Below, in pieces: positions 27,693 through 35,991 of a DNA stretch of 64,000 nucleotides (position 1 is the first letter of the stretch; each line of letters begins with the position of its first letter). The notes under the pieces were generated by a model. It worked only from the letters and a program-made list of their open reading frames with translations. It was not told where the DNA came from and ran no database searches. The position numbers and the translations under genes were made by a program. This DNA is from a virus: positions 40,018 to 104,017 of IMG/VR virus record IMGVR_UViG_3300034101_003783; one strand, 5' to 3'.

Positions 27693-28427
27693 ATGACAAG
27701 AAAAAAACCTATACATCAGAAAGAAGAATCATCAGTACCAATAGCATCAAAAAAAGACTTTATAAATACAGTAATAAAGAAAAAACAAAAAAATAAATTT
27801 TTATCTGAACACCAAGAAGATTATTACAACATTTTAAAAACAAATCAAATCACAATTGCATCAGGACCAGCCGGAGTCGGTAAATCTTATATTGCAATGA
27901 AAGCTGCGGTTGATTTACTTATAGACCCGGATAATTCATATGAAAAGATCATTATTGTAAGACCGGCGGTTGAGGCCGAAGAAAAACTTGGTTCACTTCC
28001 CGGTAACCTTGAGGAAAAGTTAGATCCATATATTTTTCCATCTTATTACCTTTTAAATAAAATTATTGGGAAGGAATCCAGAGAAAAATTAAAAGAAGCT
28101 GAAATTATTGAGGTGTTTGCTTTGGCCTATATGAGGGGAATGAACATTGACAACTCAATATTAATTTTTGATGAAGCTCAAAACTCAACACCAAATCAAA
28201 TGAAATTATTATTAACAAGAATCGGTTTTAATAGTAAATTTTTTATTTCTGGTGATTTAGAACAGACTGACCGGTACAAAGATAAAAAACAATCCGGTCT
28301 TTATGACGCTCTACAAAGATTTAAAGGTATTCCAGACATTGGTGTTTATGATTTTAGAAACGCTAAAAATGTTCGTAATCCATTAATCAGTAAAATTTTA
28401 GCAGAATATGAAGAGAATAGGGATTGA
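27693..28427 (+). CDS. phoH: PhoH-like P-loop ATPase
   Basis: A 244-residue PhoH-family protein: IASGPAGVGKSYIAMKAA (Walker A, residues 58-65), IIIVRPAVEAEEKLGSLPG (PhoH signature), EVFALAYMRGMNID, SILIFDEAQN (Walker B) and KFFISGDLEQTD (sensor). PhoH ATPases are widespread in T4-like phages and are linked to RNA metabolism or stress, but the exact role in infection is unknown. The 3' end overlaps the next gene by 20 bases. Confidence 0.93.
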   Translation: MTRKKPIHQKEESSVPIASKKDFINTVIKKKQKNKFLSEHQEDYYNILKTNQITIASGPAGVGKSYIAMKAAVDLLIDPDNSYEKIIIVRPAVEAEEKLGSLPGNLEEKLDPYIFPSYYLLNKIIGKESREKLKEAEIIEVFALAYMRGMNIDNSILIFDEAQNSTPNQMKLLLTRIGFNSKFFISGDLEQTDRYKDKKQSGLYDALQRFKGIPDIGVYDFRNAKNVRNPLISKILAEYEENRD

Positions 28428-29091
28428 GGTTAACGGTGTTCTTAGAGATACTTTAGGTAAATTTAAGCAAATTTATGAAAAACATTTAATTGATTCTGAT
28501 CAAAATAACGAATTAGAATCATATGAGTTGGATTTTAAATTAGATGAGGATGAGTATTTAGATATTTCTAAAAAAGAATCTACAGAACCATTTAAATACG
28601 AAATTATTAGTGATGTAAATTCTTTAGACTTATTGAATCATTTTAAATTTAAATCTAAAGATGAATTATATTCATTTATGTATGAAGAATATACTATGGA
28701 AATTTTTGGCCATTCTCCTTCATCAGAAATTAACACTTTTAATATACTAAATGAAATATATTATAATTTAAGAGATGAATATGATATATTAATTGTGTCC
28801 GATGAGATAGGTAAATCAAAACCATCTTCACTATTTTTTCTCTCTAAATTTGGGTGTTTAATCGAAAAAGTATTTTTTTATAGTGAACTAACAAAAAATA
28901 AAATGTTTGATGAAGTAGATATTTTACTTACTTCAAATCCTAACTTATTATTAAATAGTTATCAGGATAAAATTTTAATAAAATATGAAACTGATTATAA
29001 TAAACAAATACCTGTCAAATACACAATAAAATCTTTATCTGAATTTGAAGGTATAATTAAAAAAATAAATTACGATGTTCAAAATTTTTAA
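28408..29091 (+). CDS. HAD-like fold protein with degenerate active site
   Basis: A 227-residue acidic protein. The start MKRIGIEVNGVLRDTLGKF lines up with HAD motif I (hhhhDxDGTL), but the two catalytic Asp positions are Glu and Asn. A later DILIVSDEIGKSKPSSLFFL matches HAD motif II/III topology, with a Lys kept. I read it as a HAD-fold pseudoenzyme or a very divergent phosphatase. It overlaps phoH by 20 bases and the next gene by 17. Confidence 0.6.
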   Translation: MKRIGIEVNGVLRDTLGKFKQIYEKHLIDSDQNNELESYELDFKLDEDEYLDISKKESTEPFKYEIISDVNSLDLLNHFKFKSKDELYSFMYEEYTMEIFGHSPSSEINTFNILNEIYYNLRDEYDILIVSDEIGKSKPSSLFFLSKFGCLIEKVFFYSELTKNKMFDEVDILLTSNPNLLLNSYQDKILIKYETDYNKQIPVKYTIKSLSEFEGIIKKINYDVQNF

Positions 29092-29329
29092 TGAAAACTA
29101 TTACATTGATCTTGATGTATTAGATGACTATGTTAATATAACAAGTTTAAGTGGGGAACCTCAAATACATTTGGTTAAGTATGAAACAATAAAATCTATG
29201 TTAGAGACTGTTTTAACCGAAAGTAACGAAATTGATGATAATTTGGGTTTAAAAAATAGTGAATTGTCAATACCTTTTAAAGTTGCATTTAATACTCTAC
29301 TAATAAAAAAAATAATAAACAAATTATAA
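29075..29329 (+). CDS. Small hypothetical protein
   Basis: An 84-residue acidic protein (MFKIFNENYYIDLDVLDDYV) overlapping the HAD-like gene by 17 bases and followed after 4 bases by a GT-B gene. No known motif is visible. The start with ATG at 29075 is the only one that keeps a plausible length. Function unknown. Confidence 0.6.
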   Translation: MFKIFNENYYIDLDVLDDYVNITSLSGEPQIHLVKYETIKSMLETVLTESNEIDDNLGLKNSELSIPFKVAFNTLLIKKIINKL

Positions 29330-29333
29330 AACT

Positions 29334-30392
29334 ATGAATACTGAACAGATATCAAAATTAGAAAAGTCTATTCAAAACATGAAAGACAAAAAATCAAGAA
29401 TATATTTTCTTGTACAAGACACTAAAGGAAACGCTAAGGCATCAATTAGATACATTTATCATATAGCGTTAGAACTTAAAAAAGAAGGTTTTAATCCTAT
29501 TATATTGCATGAAAAACCAGATTATTACGGTGTTGCAAATTGGCTTGGGGATGAATATATGAACGAATTACCACACAAAGCAATAGAAGGTACAAATTTA
29601 GATGTTTCTCCTGAAGATTTTATTATTATACCAGAAATATATGGGTTTGTGATGGACCAAATAACAAATTTACCTTGTGGTAAAATTGTTCTGTGCCAAG
29701 CATATGATCATATTTTTGAAACTTTACAACCAGGTCAAACATGGCCCCTTTTAGGTTTCTTTAAATGTTTAACAACATCTGAAAATCAAAAAGAATATAT
29801 TAAAAATGTTGTTAGAAATATTTCTATAGATGTTATTGAACCTAAGATTTCTAATGTTTTTGAAAAACAACAGGCCCCACCTAAAACCATTGTTTCAATC
29901 CATACAAGAGAACATAGAGATACTACAAATTTAATAAAAACATTTTACGCAAAATTTCCTCAATATAGATGGATTACCTTTAGAGATTTAAGGGGATTAT
30001 CTGAAACTGAATTTTCAGATGCAATGAAAGAAAGTTTTGTTTCAGTTTGGATTGATGAGGTTAGTGGATGGGGTACTTTTCCTTTAGAGTCAATAAAAAT
30101 GGGAATCCCTGTAATAGGTTTAGTACCTAATTTAGTCCCTAATTGGATGAATGAAGATAATGGGGTTTGGATTAATAATAAAAATATGTTTCCAGATGTT
30201 ATTGCCGACTTTATTCAAAATTGGCTAGAGGATAATATTAATCCTGAATTATATGATAACATGGAAAAAACATCTGAAAATTTATCTACTGACGAAAAAT
30301 TTAACACAGATGTAATTGAGTTTTTTAATCAAATAATATCAACAAGATTAGAGAATTTTGAATCACAATTAAATAAATTAGAAACAATATAA
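29334..30392 (+). CDS. GT-B-like glycosyltransferase
   Basis: A 352-residue protein resembling GT-B enzymes. The N-domain has SRIYFLVQDTKGNAKASIRY and ALELKKEGFNPIILHEK. The C-domain begins at about residue 185 with KTIVSIHTREHRDTTNLIKT and contains VSVWIDEVSGWGTFPLESIK, where E is the likely donor-binding Glu of the EX7E-type motif, then MGIPVIGLVPN. A C-terminal coiled-coil tail follows. Its partner GT2 gene starts 3 bases downstream. Confidence 0.72.
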   Translation: MNTEQISKLEKSIQNMKDKKSRIYFLVQDTKGNAKASIRYIYHIALELKKEGFNPIILHEKPDYYGVANWLGDEYMNELPHKAIEGTNLDVSPEDFIIIPEIYGFVMDQITNLPCGKIVLCQAYDHIFETLQPGQTWPLLGFFKCLTTSENQKEYIKNVVRNISIDVIEPKISNVFEKQQAPPKTIVSIHTREHRDTTNLIKTFYAKFPQYRWITFRDLRGLSETEFSDAMKESFVSVWIDEVSGWGTFPLESIKMGIPVIGLVPNLVPNWMNEDNGVWINNKNMFPDVIADFIQNWLEDNINPELYDNMEKTSENLSTDEKFNTDVIEFFNQIISTRLENFESQLNKLETI

Positions 30393-30395
30393 AAT

Positions 30396-31202
30396 ATGGA
30401 AAATAAAAATACAATATCTGTGGTTTTACCTATAAAATCTGGTAAAGTTAGAAATTTTGAGGATTACTTTAACAAATGTATCACCTCTGTCAAAAATCAA
30501 AAAGAATACATAAATGAATTAATAATAGTTTATTGTGACGAAACTTCTTTGGTTGATCATATTAATTCTTATGATTTTGATGGTTTAAATGTTGTTAAAT
30601 TACTTTGGGAAAAAGATCCTAATTTTGCAGATCAAATTAATTTTGGTGTTTCGTCTTCAAATTCTGAATGGGTCTCATTTTTAGAATTTGACGATGAGTA
30701 CTCAAACATATGGTTTAAAAATGCAAAAAAATATATGGATATTTATAAAAATGTTGGTGTATTTTTACCAATAGTTGTCGATGTTAACGAACAAGGGGTT
30801 TTTGTTGGGTTTACAAATGAAGCAACTTTTGCGGCAAATATATCACAAGAGCTAGGACTTTTAACTAATGAAACATTACTTAATTATCAAAATTTTCAAT
30901 TTTCAGGAATTTTAGTTAAAAAAGAAGAGTTTATTAATAATGGTAGTTTAAAAAACAACATAAAACTAACTTTTGGATATGAGTTCTTTTTAAGATTAAC
31001 TCAGAATTCTGTTAAAATTATGAGTATCCCTAAAATTGGTTATAAACATGTCAACCTTAGAGAGGGTTCTATATTTTGGAATTATAAAAATGGGGATGAA
31101 AGACTAAGTGAGGATGAAGTTAAGTTTTGGATAGATTCTGCTAAAAAAGAATTTTTCTATATTAAACAAAGAGAAATAAAATATGAACCCCAAGAGGTTT
31201 AA
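30396..31202 (+). CDS. GT2-like glycosyltransferase
   Basis: A 268-residue GT-A protein: ISVVLPIKSGKVRNFEDYF at the start, NELIIVYCDETSLVDHI, and WVSFLEFDDEYSNIWF as the acidic motif with a DD pair. The rest contains acceptor-side beta segments (FSGILVKKEEFINNG, IPKIGYKHVNLREGS). Its stop TAA shares a base with the ATG of the sigma-factor gene. It is the last sugar gene of the island. Confidence 0.75.
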   Translation: MENKNTISVVLPIKSGKVRNFEDYFNKCITSVKNQKEYINELIIVYCDETSLVDHINSYDFDGLNVVKLLWEKDPNFADQINFGVSSSNSEWVSFLEFDDEYSNIWFKNAKKYMDIYKNVGVFLPIVVDVNEQGVFVGFTNEATFAANISQELGLLTNETLLNYQNFQFSGILVKKEEFINNGSLKNNIKLTFGYEFFLRLTQNSVKIMSIPKIGYKHVNLREGSIFWNYKNGDERLSEDEVKFWIDSAKKEFFYIKQREIKYEPQEV

Positions 31203-31951
31203 TGAATTTAGAAACTAATTTAAACGAAGAAACGAATGAAAAGAAAAAGAAGGGAAGAAAACCTAAGTTAAATAATTATTTTGATGAGCCAGAAGAAAAT
31301 GCGGTTAGGATGTATCTAACCGCAACCACAATGGATGAAAAGAATAAAATTTATAATGATTATTTAAGATTTCCCTTAGACAAAATGATATCGTCAATAA
31401 TAAGACGATATAAATTATATAGAAAAGATATGAACTTTGAGGAAATTCATATTGATACTCATTCATTTTTGATGACTAAAATTGATAAGTTTAAGCCATC
31501 AAAAGAAAAAAAAGCATATTCTTATTTTGGAACTATATGTAAAAACTATCTTATGGGTCAGATTTTAAAAGATCAAAAAGATATGAATCGTAAAGTTTCT
31601 TATGAGGACATTTCGGCGGATTTACATAACGCCCCTGATATGATTTATCACATTGATAATGATGATGTATCTACAGAAGAAATAATAAATAAATTTATTA
31701 TTAAATTAGGTGATTCTATGGATGAAAAAAATATTAATGAACAAGAAGTTAAGTTAGGTCAGGCTCTTATGGAAATTTTTAAAAATTATAATAATATATT
31801 TGTTGACGATACAAACAATAACAAATTTAACAAAAACGTTGTTTTGTTTGAAATAAGGGAAATGACTAATTTATCAACTAAAGAAATACGTAATTCCCTT
31901 AAAAGATATAAAAAAATATATCAAGAAATTATAAATGATCTTTTAAAATAA
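31202..31951 (+). CDS. Late sigma factor (T4 gp55-like)
   Basis: A 249-residue protein with a basic N-terminus (EKKKKGRKPK). Residues 51-125 match sigma region 2: YLRFPLDKMISSIIRRY, HIDTHSFLMTKIDKFKPSKE and AYSYFGTICKNYLMGQI, the same layout as phage T4 gp55 and its relatives. The C-terminal part (EIREMTNLSTKEIRNSLKRY) could be a small helix-turn-helix. It is likely to direct host RNA polymerase to phage late promoters; the TATTTAT motif found before structural genes in this window is a candidate target. It overlaps the previous gene by one base. Confidence 0.82.
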   Translation: MNLETNLNEETNEKKKKGRKPKLNNYFDEPEENAVRMYLTATTMDEKNKIYNDYLRFPLDKMISSIIRRYKLYRKDMNFEEIHIDTHSFLMTKIDKFKPSKEKKAYSYFGTICKNYLMGQILKDQKDMNRKVSYEDISADLHNAPDMIYHIDNDDVSTEEIINKFIIKLGDSMDEKNINEQEVKLGQALMEIFKNYNNIFVDDTNNNKFNKNVVLFEIREMTNLSTKEIRNSLKRYKKIYQEIINDLLK

Positions 31952-31960
31952 AAACAAAAA

Positions 31961-31967
31961 TATTTAT
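31961..31967 (+). promoter_or_regulatory. Late-promoter-like TATTTAT, 4 bases before 31972
   Basis: The heptamer is embedded in AATATTTATTTATATG and opens the baseplate gene block. The spacing to the ATG is short, so it may instead be part of a leaderless start. Confidence 0.4.
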
Positions 31968-31971
31968 TTAT

Positions 31972-32340
31972 ATGCCAAGACCACCAAAAAAAGAAATTAA
32001 TTTAAGTAAAGATTCTCTCTTATCTTTAATGCAAGAAATATATAATGAAATAGTTGAACAAAGAAATACCGCAATAAGAATACAAAATAAAATGTTAACT
32101 ATGATGAAAGAACCTGAAGATATGACTCTTATAGGTCCTGTTATTGAAAAACAACAAAAAATAATTAACGATTGTGTGGAAAAAAAATTATCTCTATCAA
32201 AATTACAAGCCCAAATATGGCAAAAGTCACAAGAAAAACAAGACAATTTTACATTGTCTGATATAGATATGGACGAAGATATTTTACAATCTTTAATAGA
32301 TAAAGATACTGATGATAAAAATTATAAACTTAAAAAATAA
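31972..32340 (+). CDS. Coiled-coil hypothetical protein
   Basis: A 122-residue helical protein, basic then acidic, rich in Glu, Lys and Gln (LMQEIYNEIVEQRNTAIRIQ). A small tail-assembly protein or chaperone is possible from its position just ahead of the large structural protein, whose start overlaps its stop by one base. I recognise no family. Confidence 0.65.
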   Translation: MPRPPKKEINLSKDSLLSLMQEIYNEIVEQRNTAIRIQNKMLTMMKEPEDMTLIGPVIEKQQKIINDCVEKKLSLSKLQAQIWQKSQEKQDNFTLSDIDMDEDILQSLIDKDTDDKNYKLKK

Positions 32341-34241
32341 TGCCGTCACAAGATTTAGATTTTAGTTATAGTGAAGTTAAAAGTAAAATTAACGCAGCTA
32401 AAACCTACAATCAAGTTAAAGAAGATATCTCCAAACTATCAAAAAAAAAAGGAGACAACGAAGAAGTTAATTCAAAAAATAATAGAAGATCAAAATCTGA
32501 AGCCAAAAAAGAAAAAAAAAGATCTCAAAAAAAACAAAAAACACAATTAGACCAATTAGTTGATATTGCTAGTTTGGCCAATAGAAAAGGATCTAATACT
32601 ATTGAATATTTAAAAAAAGTTTTTGTTAGATCTTTGGCCAATTGTAAACCTAAATTAATTGAGATTTTATTAAAAGAATCTATTAATACTATTGGTTGTA
32701 GTCAAGATCAAGAATATACCCCAGGTCAACCATTATATATTCCCGTTAGATCTATAGATTTATTATCTTTACTAAAAAAAAATCCATCTGAAGATAAAAA
32801 TAAAATACTATATGAAAAAAATTCGATAAGTGTAGGTGCAGTTCCTTTCGCAATGAATAAGGAATTATATAATAGAATACAGTCTTTAGGTACATCATTT
32901 TTTGCTCAATATGGCCAATATTATAAAGGTGGATCAGGTCAAGATCTTTTTGATATTGAATATGTTTTACAGGATGGGTCTGGTAATCCTGGTCAGTTTT
33001 TTAAAGTAACTTTACAGGCAAGATCATCAGGTATAAACAAAATATCAGAATCTTTAAAAGATTATTACTCCTCCATAGATGTTTTAGATTTTAATAATGT
33101 AATATCAATGCTTTTTGAAATACTTACAGGATTTTTATCAATACAATTTGGGTCTGGTAACCTAAAAATAGGAGACTTTTCTAAGTTTCAAATTATTCTA
33201 CAAAGAATTTTAGGTTTATGTTTTGACTCAACAAAAGAAATTGATGTTGCCGGAACATCAAAGACATCAGAGTTAGATGAGGTTGATGAATCTTTTTTTG
33301 AATTTACAAGTGTTGATTTGTTTGAAATTGAGGAAAGAATAAACAATATATATCAAAGTGTTATTGTTTTTGAGGATTGTGATAATATCAATATACCAGT
33401 TGATCCTGTTTTAATAACAGACGCTATTAATAATTTAATATTTGTATCAGGACAAACGATTGATAATGCAATAAATAACGCATCATCTGCGGTTGTTAAT
33501 CCATCAAACGACAATGGTTTTGGATTACAAATTAGTTTTGATTTAAGTCTATTAAAAAATATCCCTAAGGCTATATTATTTGCATTATTTTCACCAAAAG
33601 TATTATTACCAATAATGGTTATGTTAAAATCTTTGGGGTCATCTATAGGTGATTTAGTAAAGTCTCTAATGGACTTCGCTAAAAAGTTTTTTAGATTAGT
33701 GAGTCAAATCATGTCACAAATAGGGGCAATTTTTGTTCAAGAACTCTTTAAACTTATCAAACAAGACATACAAAATTTAATCCAAGCGATTATTTTAGAT
33801 GTAACAAAAGAAACCGCACAAACAAGACTTAGGATTATTTTAAGATTAATAGAGATTATATTAACTGTTGCTAGATTAATAAAAGATTGGCGTGAGTGTA
33901 AAGGTGTTGTTGATGAAATTTTACAATTATTAAAAATTGCGATAAGTGGATTTGGTGATACTGTACCTAAACCATTATTGGTTGCAACTAAATTACTTAG
34001 TGGATATTCTGCGTCAAGAGCATTTGTAAATTCTATTGAGGAGTATCAAAAAATAGGTTTACCTACGGGACCTATGCCAGATGGTAGTCCTAATTTGGGA
34101 TTGGCTTCCTTATTTTCACAACTAAAGGCAAACAAAAAAGAAGAAGATGAAAATAGTAAAGTTGAGGGTATAACTGGATTTGGAACTTGGCTTCCTGGTG
34201 GTATAGTTTTACCTATGAACTTAAATGGAAAAAAAATATAA
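32340..34241 (+). CDS. Large structural protein, probably baseplate or tail
   Basis: A 633-residue protein. Residues 30-75 are strongly basic (SEAKKEKKRSQKKQKTQ). The middle includes YTPGQPLYIPVRSID and QYGQYYKGGSGQDLFDIEY, and residues 395-560 form long amphipathic or hydrophobic helices (AILFALFSPKVLLPIMVMLK, LRIILRLIEIILTVARLIKD) that could interact with membrane. The C-terminus is GFGTWLPGGIVLPMN. Its placement directly before the OB-fold hub protein suggests a baseplate component or a DNA-ejection protein. I do not recognise a family. Confidence 0.65.
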   Translation: MPSQDLDFSYSEVKSKINAAKTYNQVKEDISKLSKKKGDNEEVNSKNNRRSKSEAKKEKKRSQKKQKTQLDQLVDIASLANRKGSNTIEYLKKVFVRSLANCKPKLIEILLKESINTIGCSQDQEYTPGQPLYIPVRSIDLLSLLKKNPSEDKNKILYEKNSISVGAVPFAMNKELYNRIQSLGTSFFAQYGQYYKGGSGQDLFDIEYVLQDGSGNPGQFFKVTLQARSSGINKISESLKDYYSSIDVLDFNNVISMLFEILTGFLSIQFGSGNLKIGDFSKFQIILQRILGLCFDSTKEIDVAGTSKTSELDEVDESFFEFTSVDLFEIEERINNIYQSVIVFEDCDNINIPVDPVLITDAINNLIFVSGQTIDNAINNASSAVVNPSNDNGFGLQISFDLSLLKNIPKAILFALFSPKVLLPIMVMLKSLGSSIGDLVKSLMDFAKKFFRLVSQIMSQIGAIFVQELFKLIKQDIQNLIQAIILDVTKETAQTRLRIILRLIEIILTVARLIKDWRECKGVVDEILQLLKIAISGFGDTVPKPLLVATKLLSGYSASRAFVNSIEEYQKIGLPTGPMPDGSPNLGLASLFSQLKANKKEEDENSKVEGITGFGTWLPGGIVLPMNLNGKKI

Positions 34242-34242
34242 T

Positions 34243-34452
34243 ATGGATATTAAAGAGGTTGAAAAAATTGCTGAGATAGTAAAAGACTATAAAAACAAAT
34301 CAAATAAAGACTTAATTAAAAGTCTTGATTTTTTAAATAGTGAGTTTAATCAAACAAAAGAAAAACTAATAATGTTATCAAAATATTTAGATAAAGTGGA
34401 AAACACTTATAATATAATTTTAAAAGAACACAATAGTAGAAATGGCGGGTAA
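34243..34452 (+). CDS. Small coiled-coil protein
   Basis: About 69 residues from the ATG at 34243 (MDIKEVEKIAEIVKDY), one base after the previous stop; an alternative ATG at 34225 would add six residues inside the upstream gene. It is a single predicted coiled coil (LNSEFNQTKEKLIMLSKYLD) ending NSRNGG. It overlaps the following baseplate gene by 11 bases. Probably a small tail-assembly or chaperone protein. Confidence 0.6.
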   Translation: MDIKEVEKIAEIVKDYKNKSNKDLIKSLDFLNSEFNQTKEKLIMLSKYLDKVENTYNIILKEHNSRNGG

Positions 34453-35971
34453 TGAAAATCAAATAATATTTCCTGGCGTTGTTATAGATAATAAAGACCC
34501 AATGGTTTTAGGTAGACTTAGAGTTAGACCTGAAGTAAAAGACTATGAAGGAGTTATAAGCACAATACAAAATTGGAATGAAGAGGTTGATCCATGGACA
34601 CAAAGAGACCCATTCGTTTTTTTACCATTACTCCCTTTTTATATCAATCAAATTCCTGAAAAAAATGAACTTGTAAATATAATTTATCAAGATAAAACTT
34701 TTGATAACTTAAATCAATATTATATTCAAGGACCATTTTCTTCGCCCCAATCAACAAATTATGAATTTTTTGAGTCTGCAAAAAAATTTACTGCTGCCGG
34801 TTCTAAAATAAAACAATCTTTGTCATTAAAAAATCAAAAAGGTGAATATAGAAATGTTAAAAGTTTTGGCGTATTTCCCGAACCAGGGGATAATTCTATT
34901 TTAGGTAGAGGTACTGCGGATATTATAGTAAAAAAAGAAGAGGTTTTATTAAGAGCGGGTAAAACAAATAGTGTTTTTGATGTTAACAAATTCCCAATTG
35001 AAAATGACAATAGGGCCTTTTTACACTTAACTAACTATAATACAAAATCAGAAAACGGTGAAGAAAGGGAAGAACAAACTATTTTTGTTGAGAGTAAACC
35101 AATTAGAAAGGTAATAGATTGGGATATTATTAATCCTGATAATACAATGGATGCCTTTACAGGGACAATTTATCTCTATAACGTACCGTATAATCTTTCG
35201 CCAGCAACAAATGTGTCTTTAGAATCTAAAGACTTTAGCGTTGTTAGTAATGTATCACAAATAGTTGGTGCCCCTGAATATTATATACAATTTATAGGTA
35301 AGACATTGAATGAGACTTATACTCTAATTAATGAATTTATAAAAGGAGTAAATGATGGTGTAATTAATATAAGTGGTTATACAATACATAATGTTTATGA
35401 TCAATTTCCATTTTATTTTAGACCAACTTTAAATACTTATGACAAATTAATTAATCTTACAGGTGCGACTCCTGTTGAGATTGATAATGTTTCAAAAATA
35501 AGTAATAAAGTTAAATTAAATGCAAATGACACACAAACTGGATATAATTTAGTTTGGGATTATAATAAAACAACAAAACCAATAAAAATTAATACTAGTA
35601 CATATATTCCTATATTATATTCCACATCACCAATAACATATTCTACTATGGGGGCTGAAAAGGTTTTTATACTTTCACATGGTACTGAAATTCCATCTAA
35701 AGGTAAAATTGATTTAACGTCAACTTTATATGGTATAAAAGAAGATAAATATACAAAAGAAATAATACCAAAAACAGACCCAATGGTAAGAGGAGATGAG
35801 TTAATGAAACTAATTAATCTTATTGTTAAATTTTTAATCTCTCACGTTCATCCGTTTCATGGGTTGTCTCCAGTCCCTGTTGGGAGAGACGGGACAAGGA
35901 CTTCAGAAATACTAGAACAATTATTAAATGCTCCAAATACAATATTAAATCAAAATATTAGAATTAATTGA
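34442..35971 (+). CDS. Baseplate spike/hub protein with gp5-like OB fold
   Basis: A 509-residue protein. Residues 7-110 form the OB-fold of T4 gp5/VgrG-type hubs: IIFPGVVIDNKDPMVLGRLR, VDPWTQRDPFVFLPLLPFYI and PEKNELVNIIYQDK. The body is beta-rich. The C-terminal part has an HxHxxH motif (LISHVHPFHGLSPVP) that could bind a metal or cap the spike. No lysozyme domain is visible between the OB fold and the helix, unlike T4 gp5. It would form the membrane-puncturing device at the centre of the baseplate. Confidence 0.8.
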   Translation: MAGNENQIIFPGVVIDNKDPMVLGRLRVRPEVKDYEGVISTIQNWNEEVDPWTQRDPFVFLPLLPFYINQIPEKNELVNIIYQDKTFDNLNQYYIQGPFSSPQSTNYEFFESAKKFTAAGSKIKQSLSLKNQKGEYRNVKSFGVFPEPGDNSILGRGTADIIVKKEEVLLRAGKTNSVFDVNKFPIENDNRAFLHLTNYNTKSENGEEREEQTIFVESKPIRKVIDWDIINPDNTMDAFTGTIYLYNVPYNLSPATNVSLESKDFSVVSNVSQIVGAPEYYIQFIGKTLNETYTLINEFIKGVNDGVINISGYTIHNVYDQFPFYFRPTLNTYDKLINLTGATPVEIDNVSKISNKVKLNANDTQTGYNLVWDYNKTTKPIKINTSTYIPILYSTSPITYSTMGAEKVFILSHGTEIPSKGKIDLTSTLYGIKEDKYTKEIIPKTDPMVRGDELMKLINLIVKFLISHVHPFHGLSPVPVGRDGTRTSEILEQLLNAPNTILNQNIRIN

Positions 35972-35978
35972 TATTTAT
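35972..35978 (+). promoter_or_regulatory. Late-promoter-like TATTTAT, 13 bases before 35992
   Basis: The context GATATTTATTATAAAAAAG fits the shared consensus. It lies just past the stop of the baseplate spike gene. Confidence 0.55.
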
Positions 35979-35991
35979 TATAAAAAAGTAA

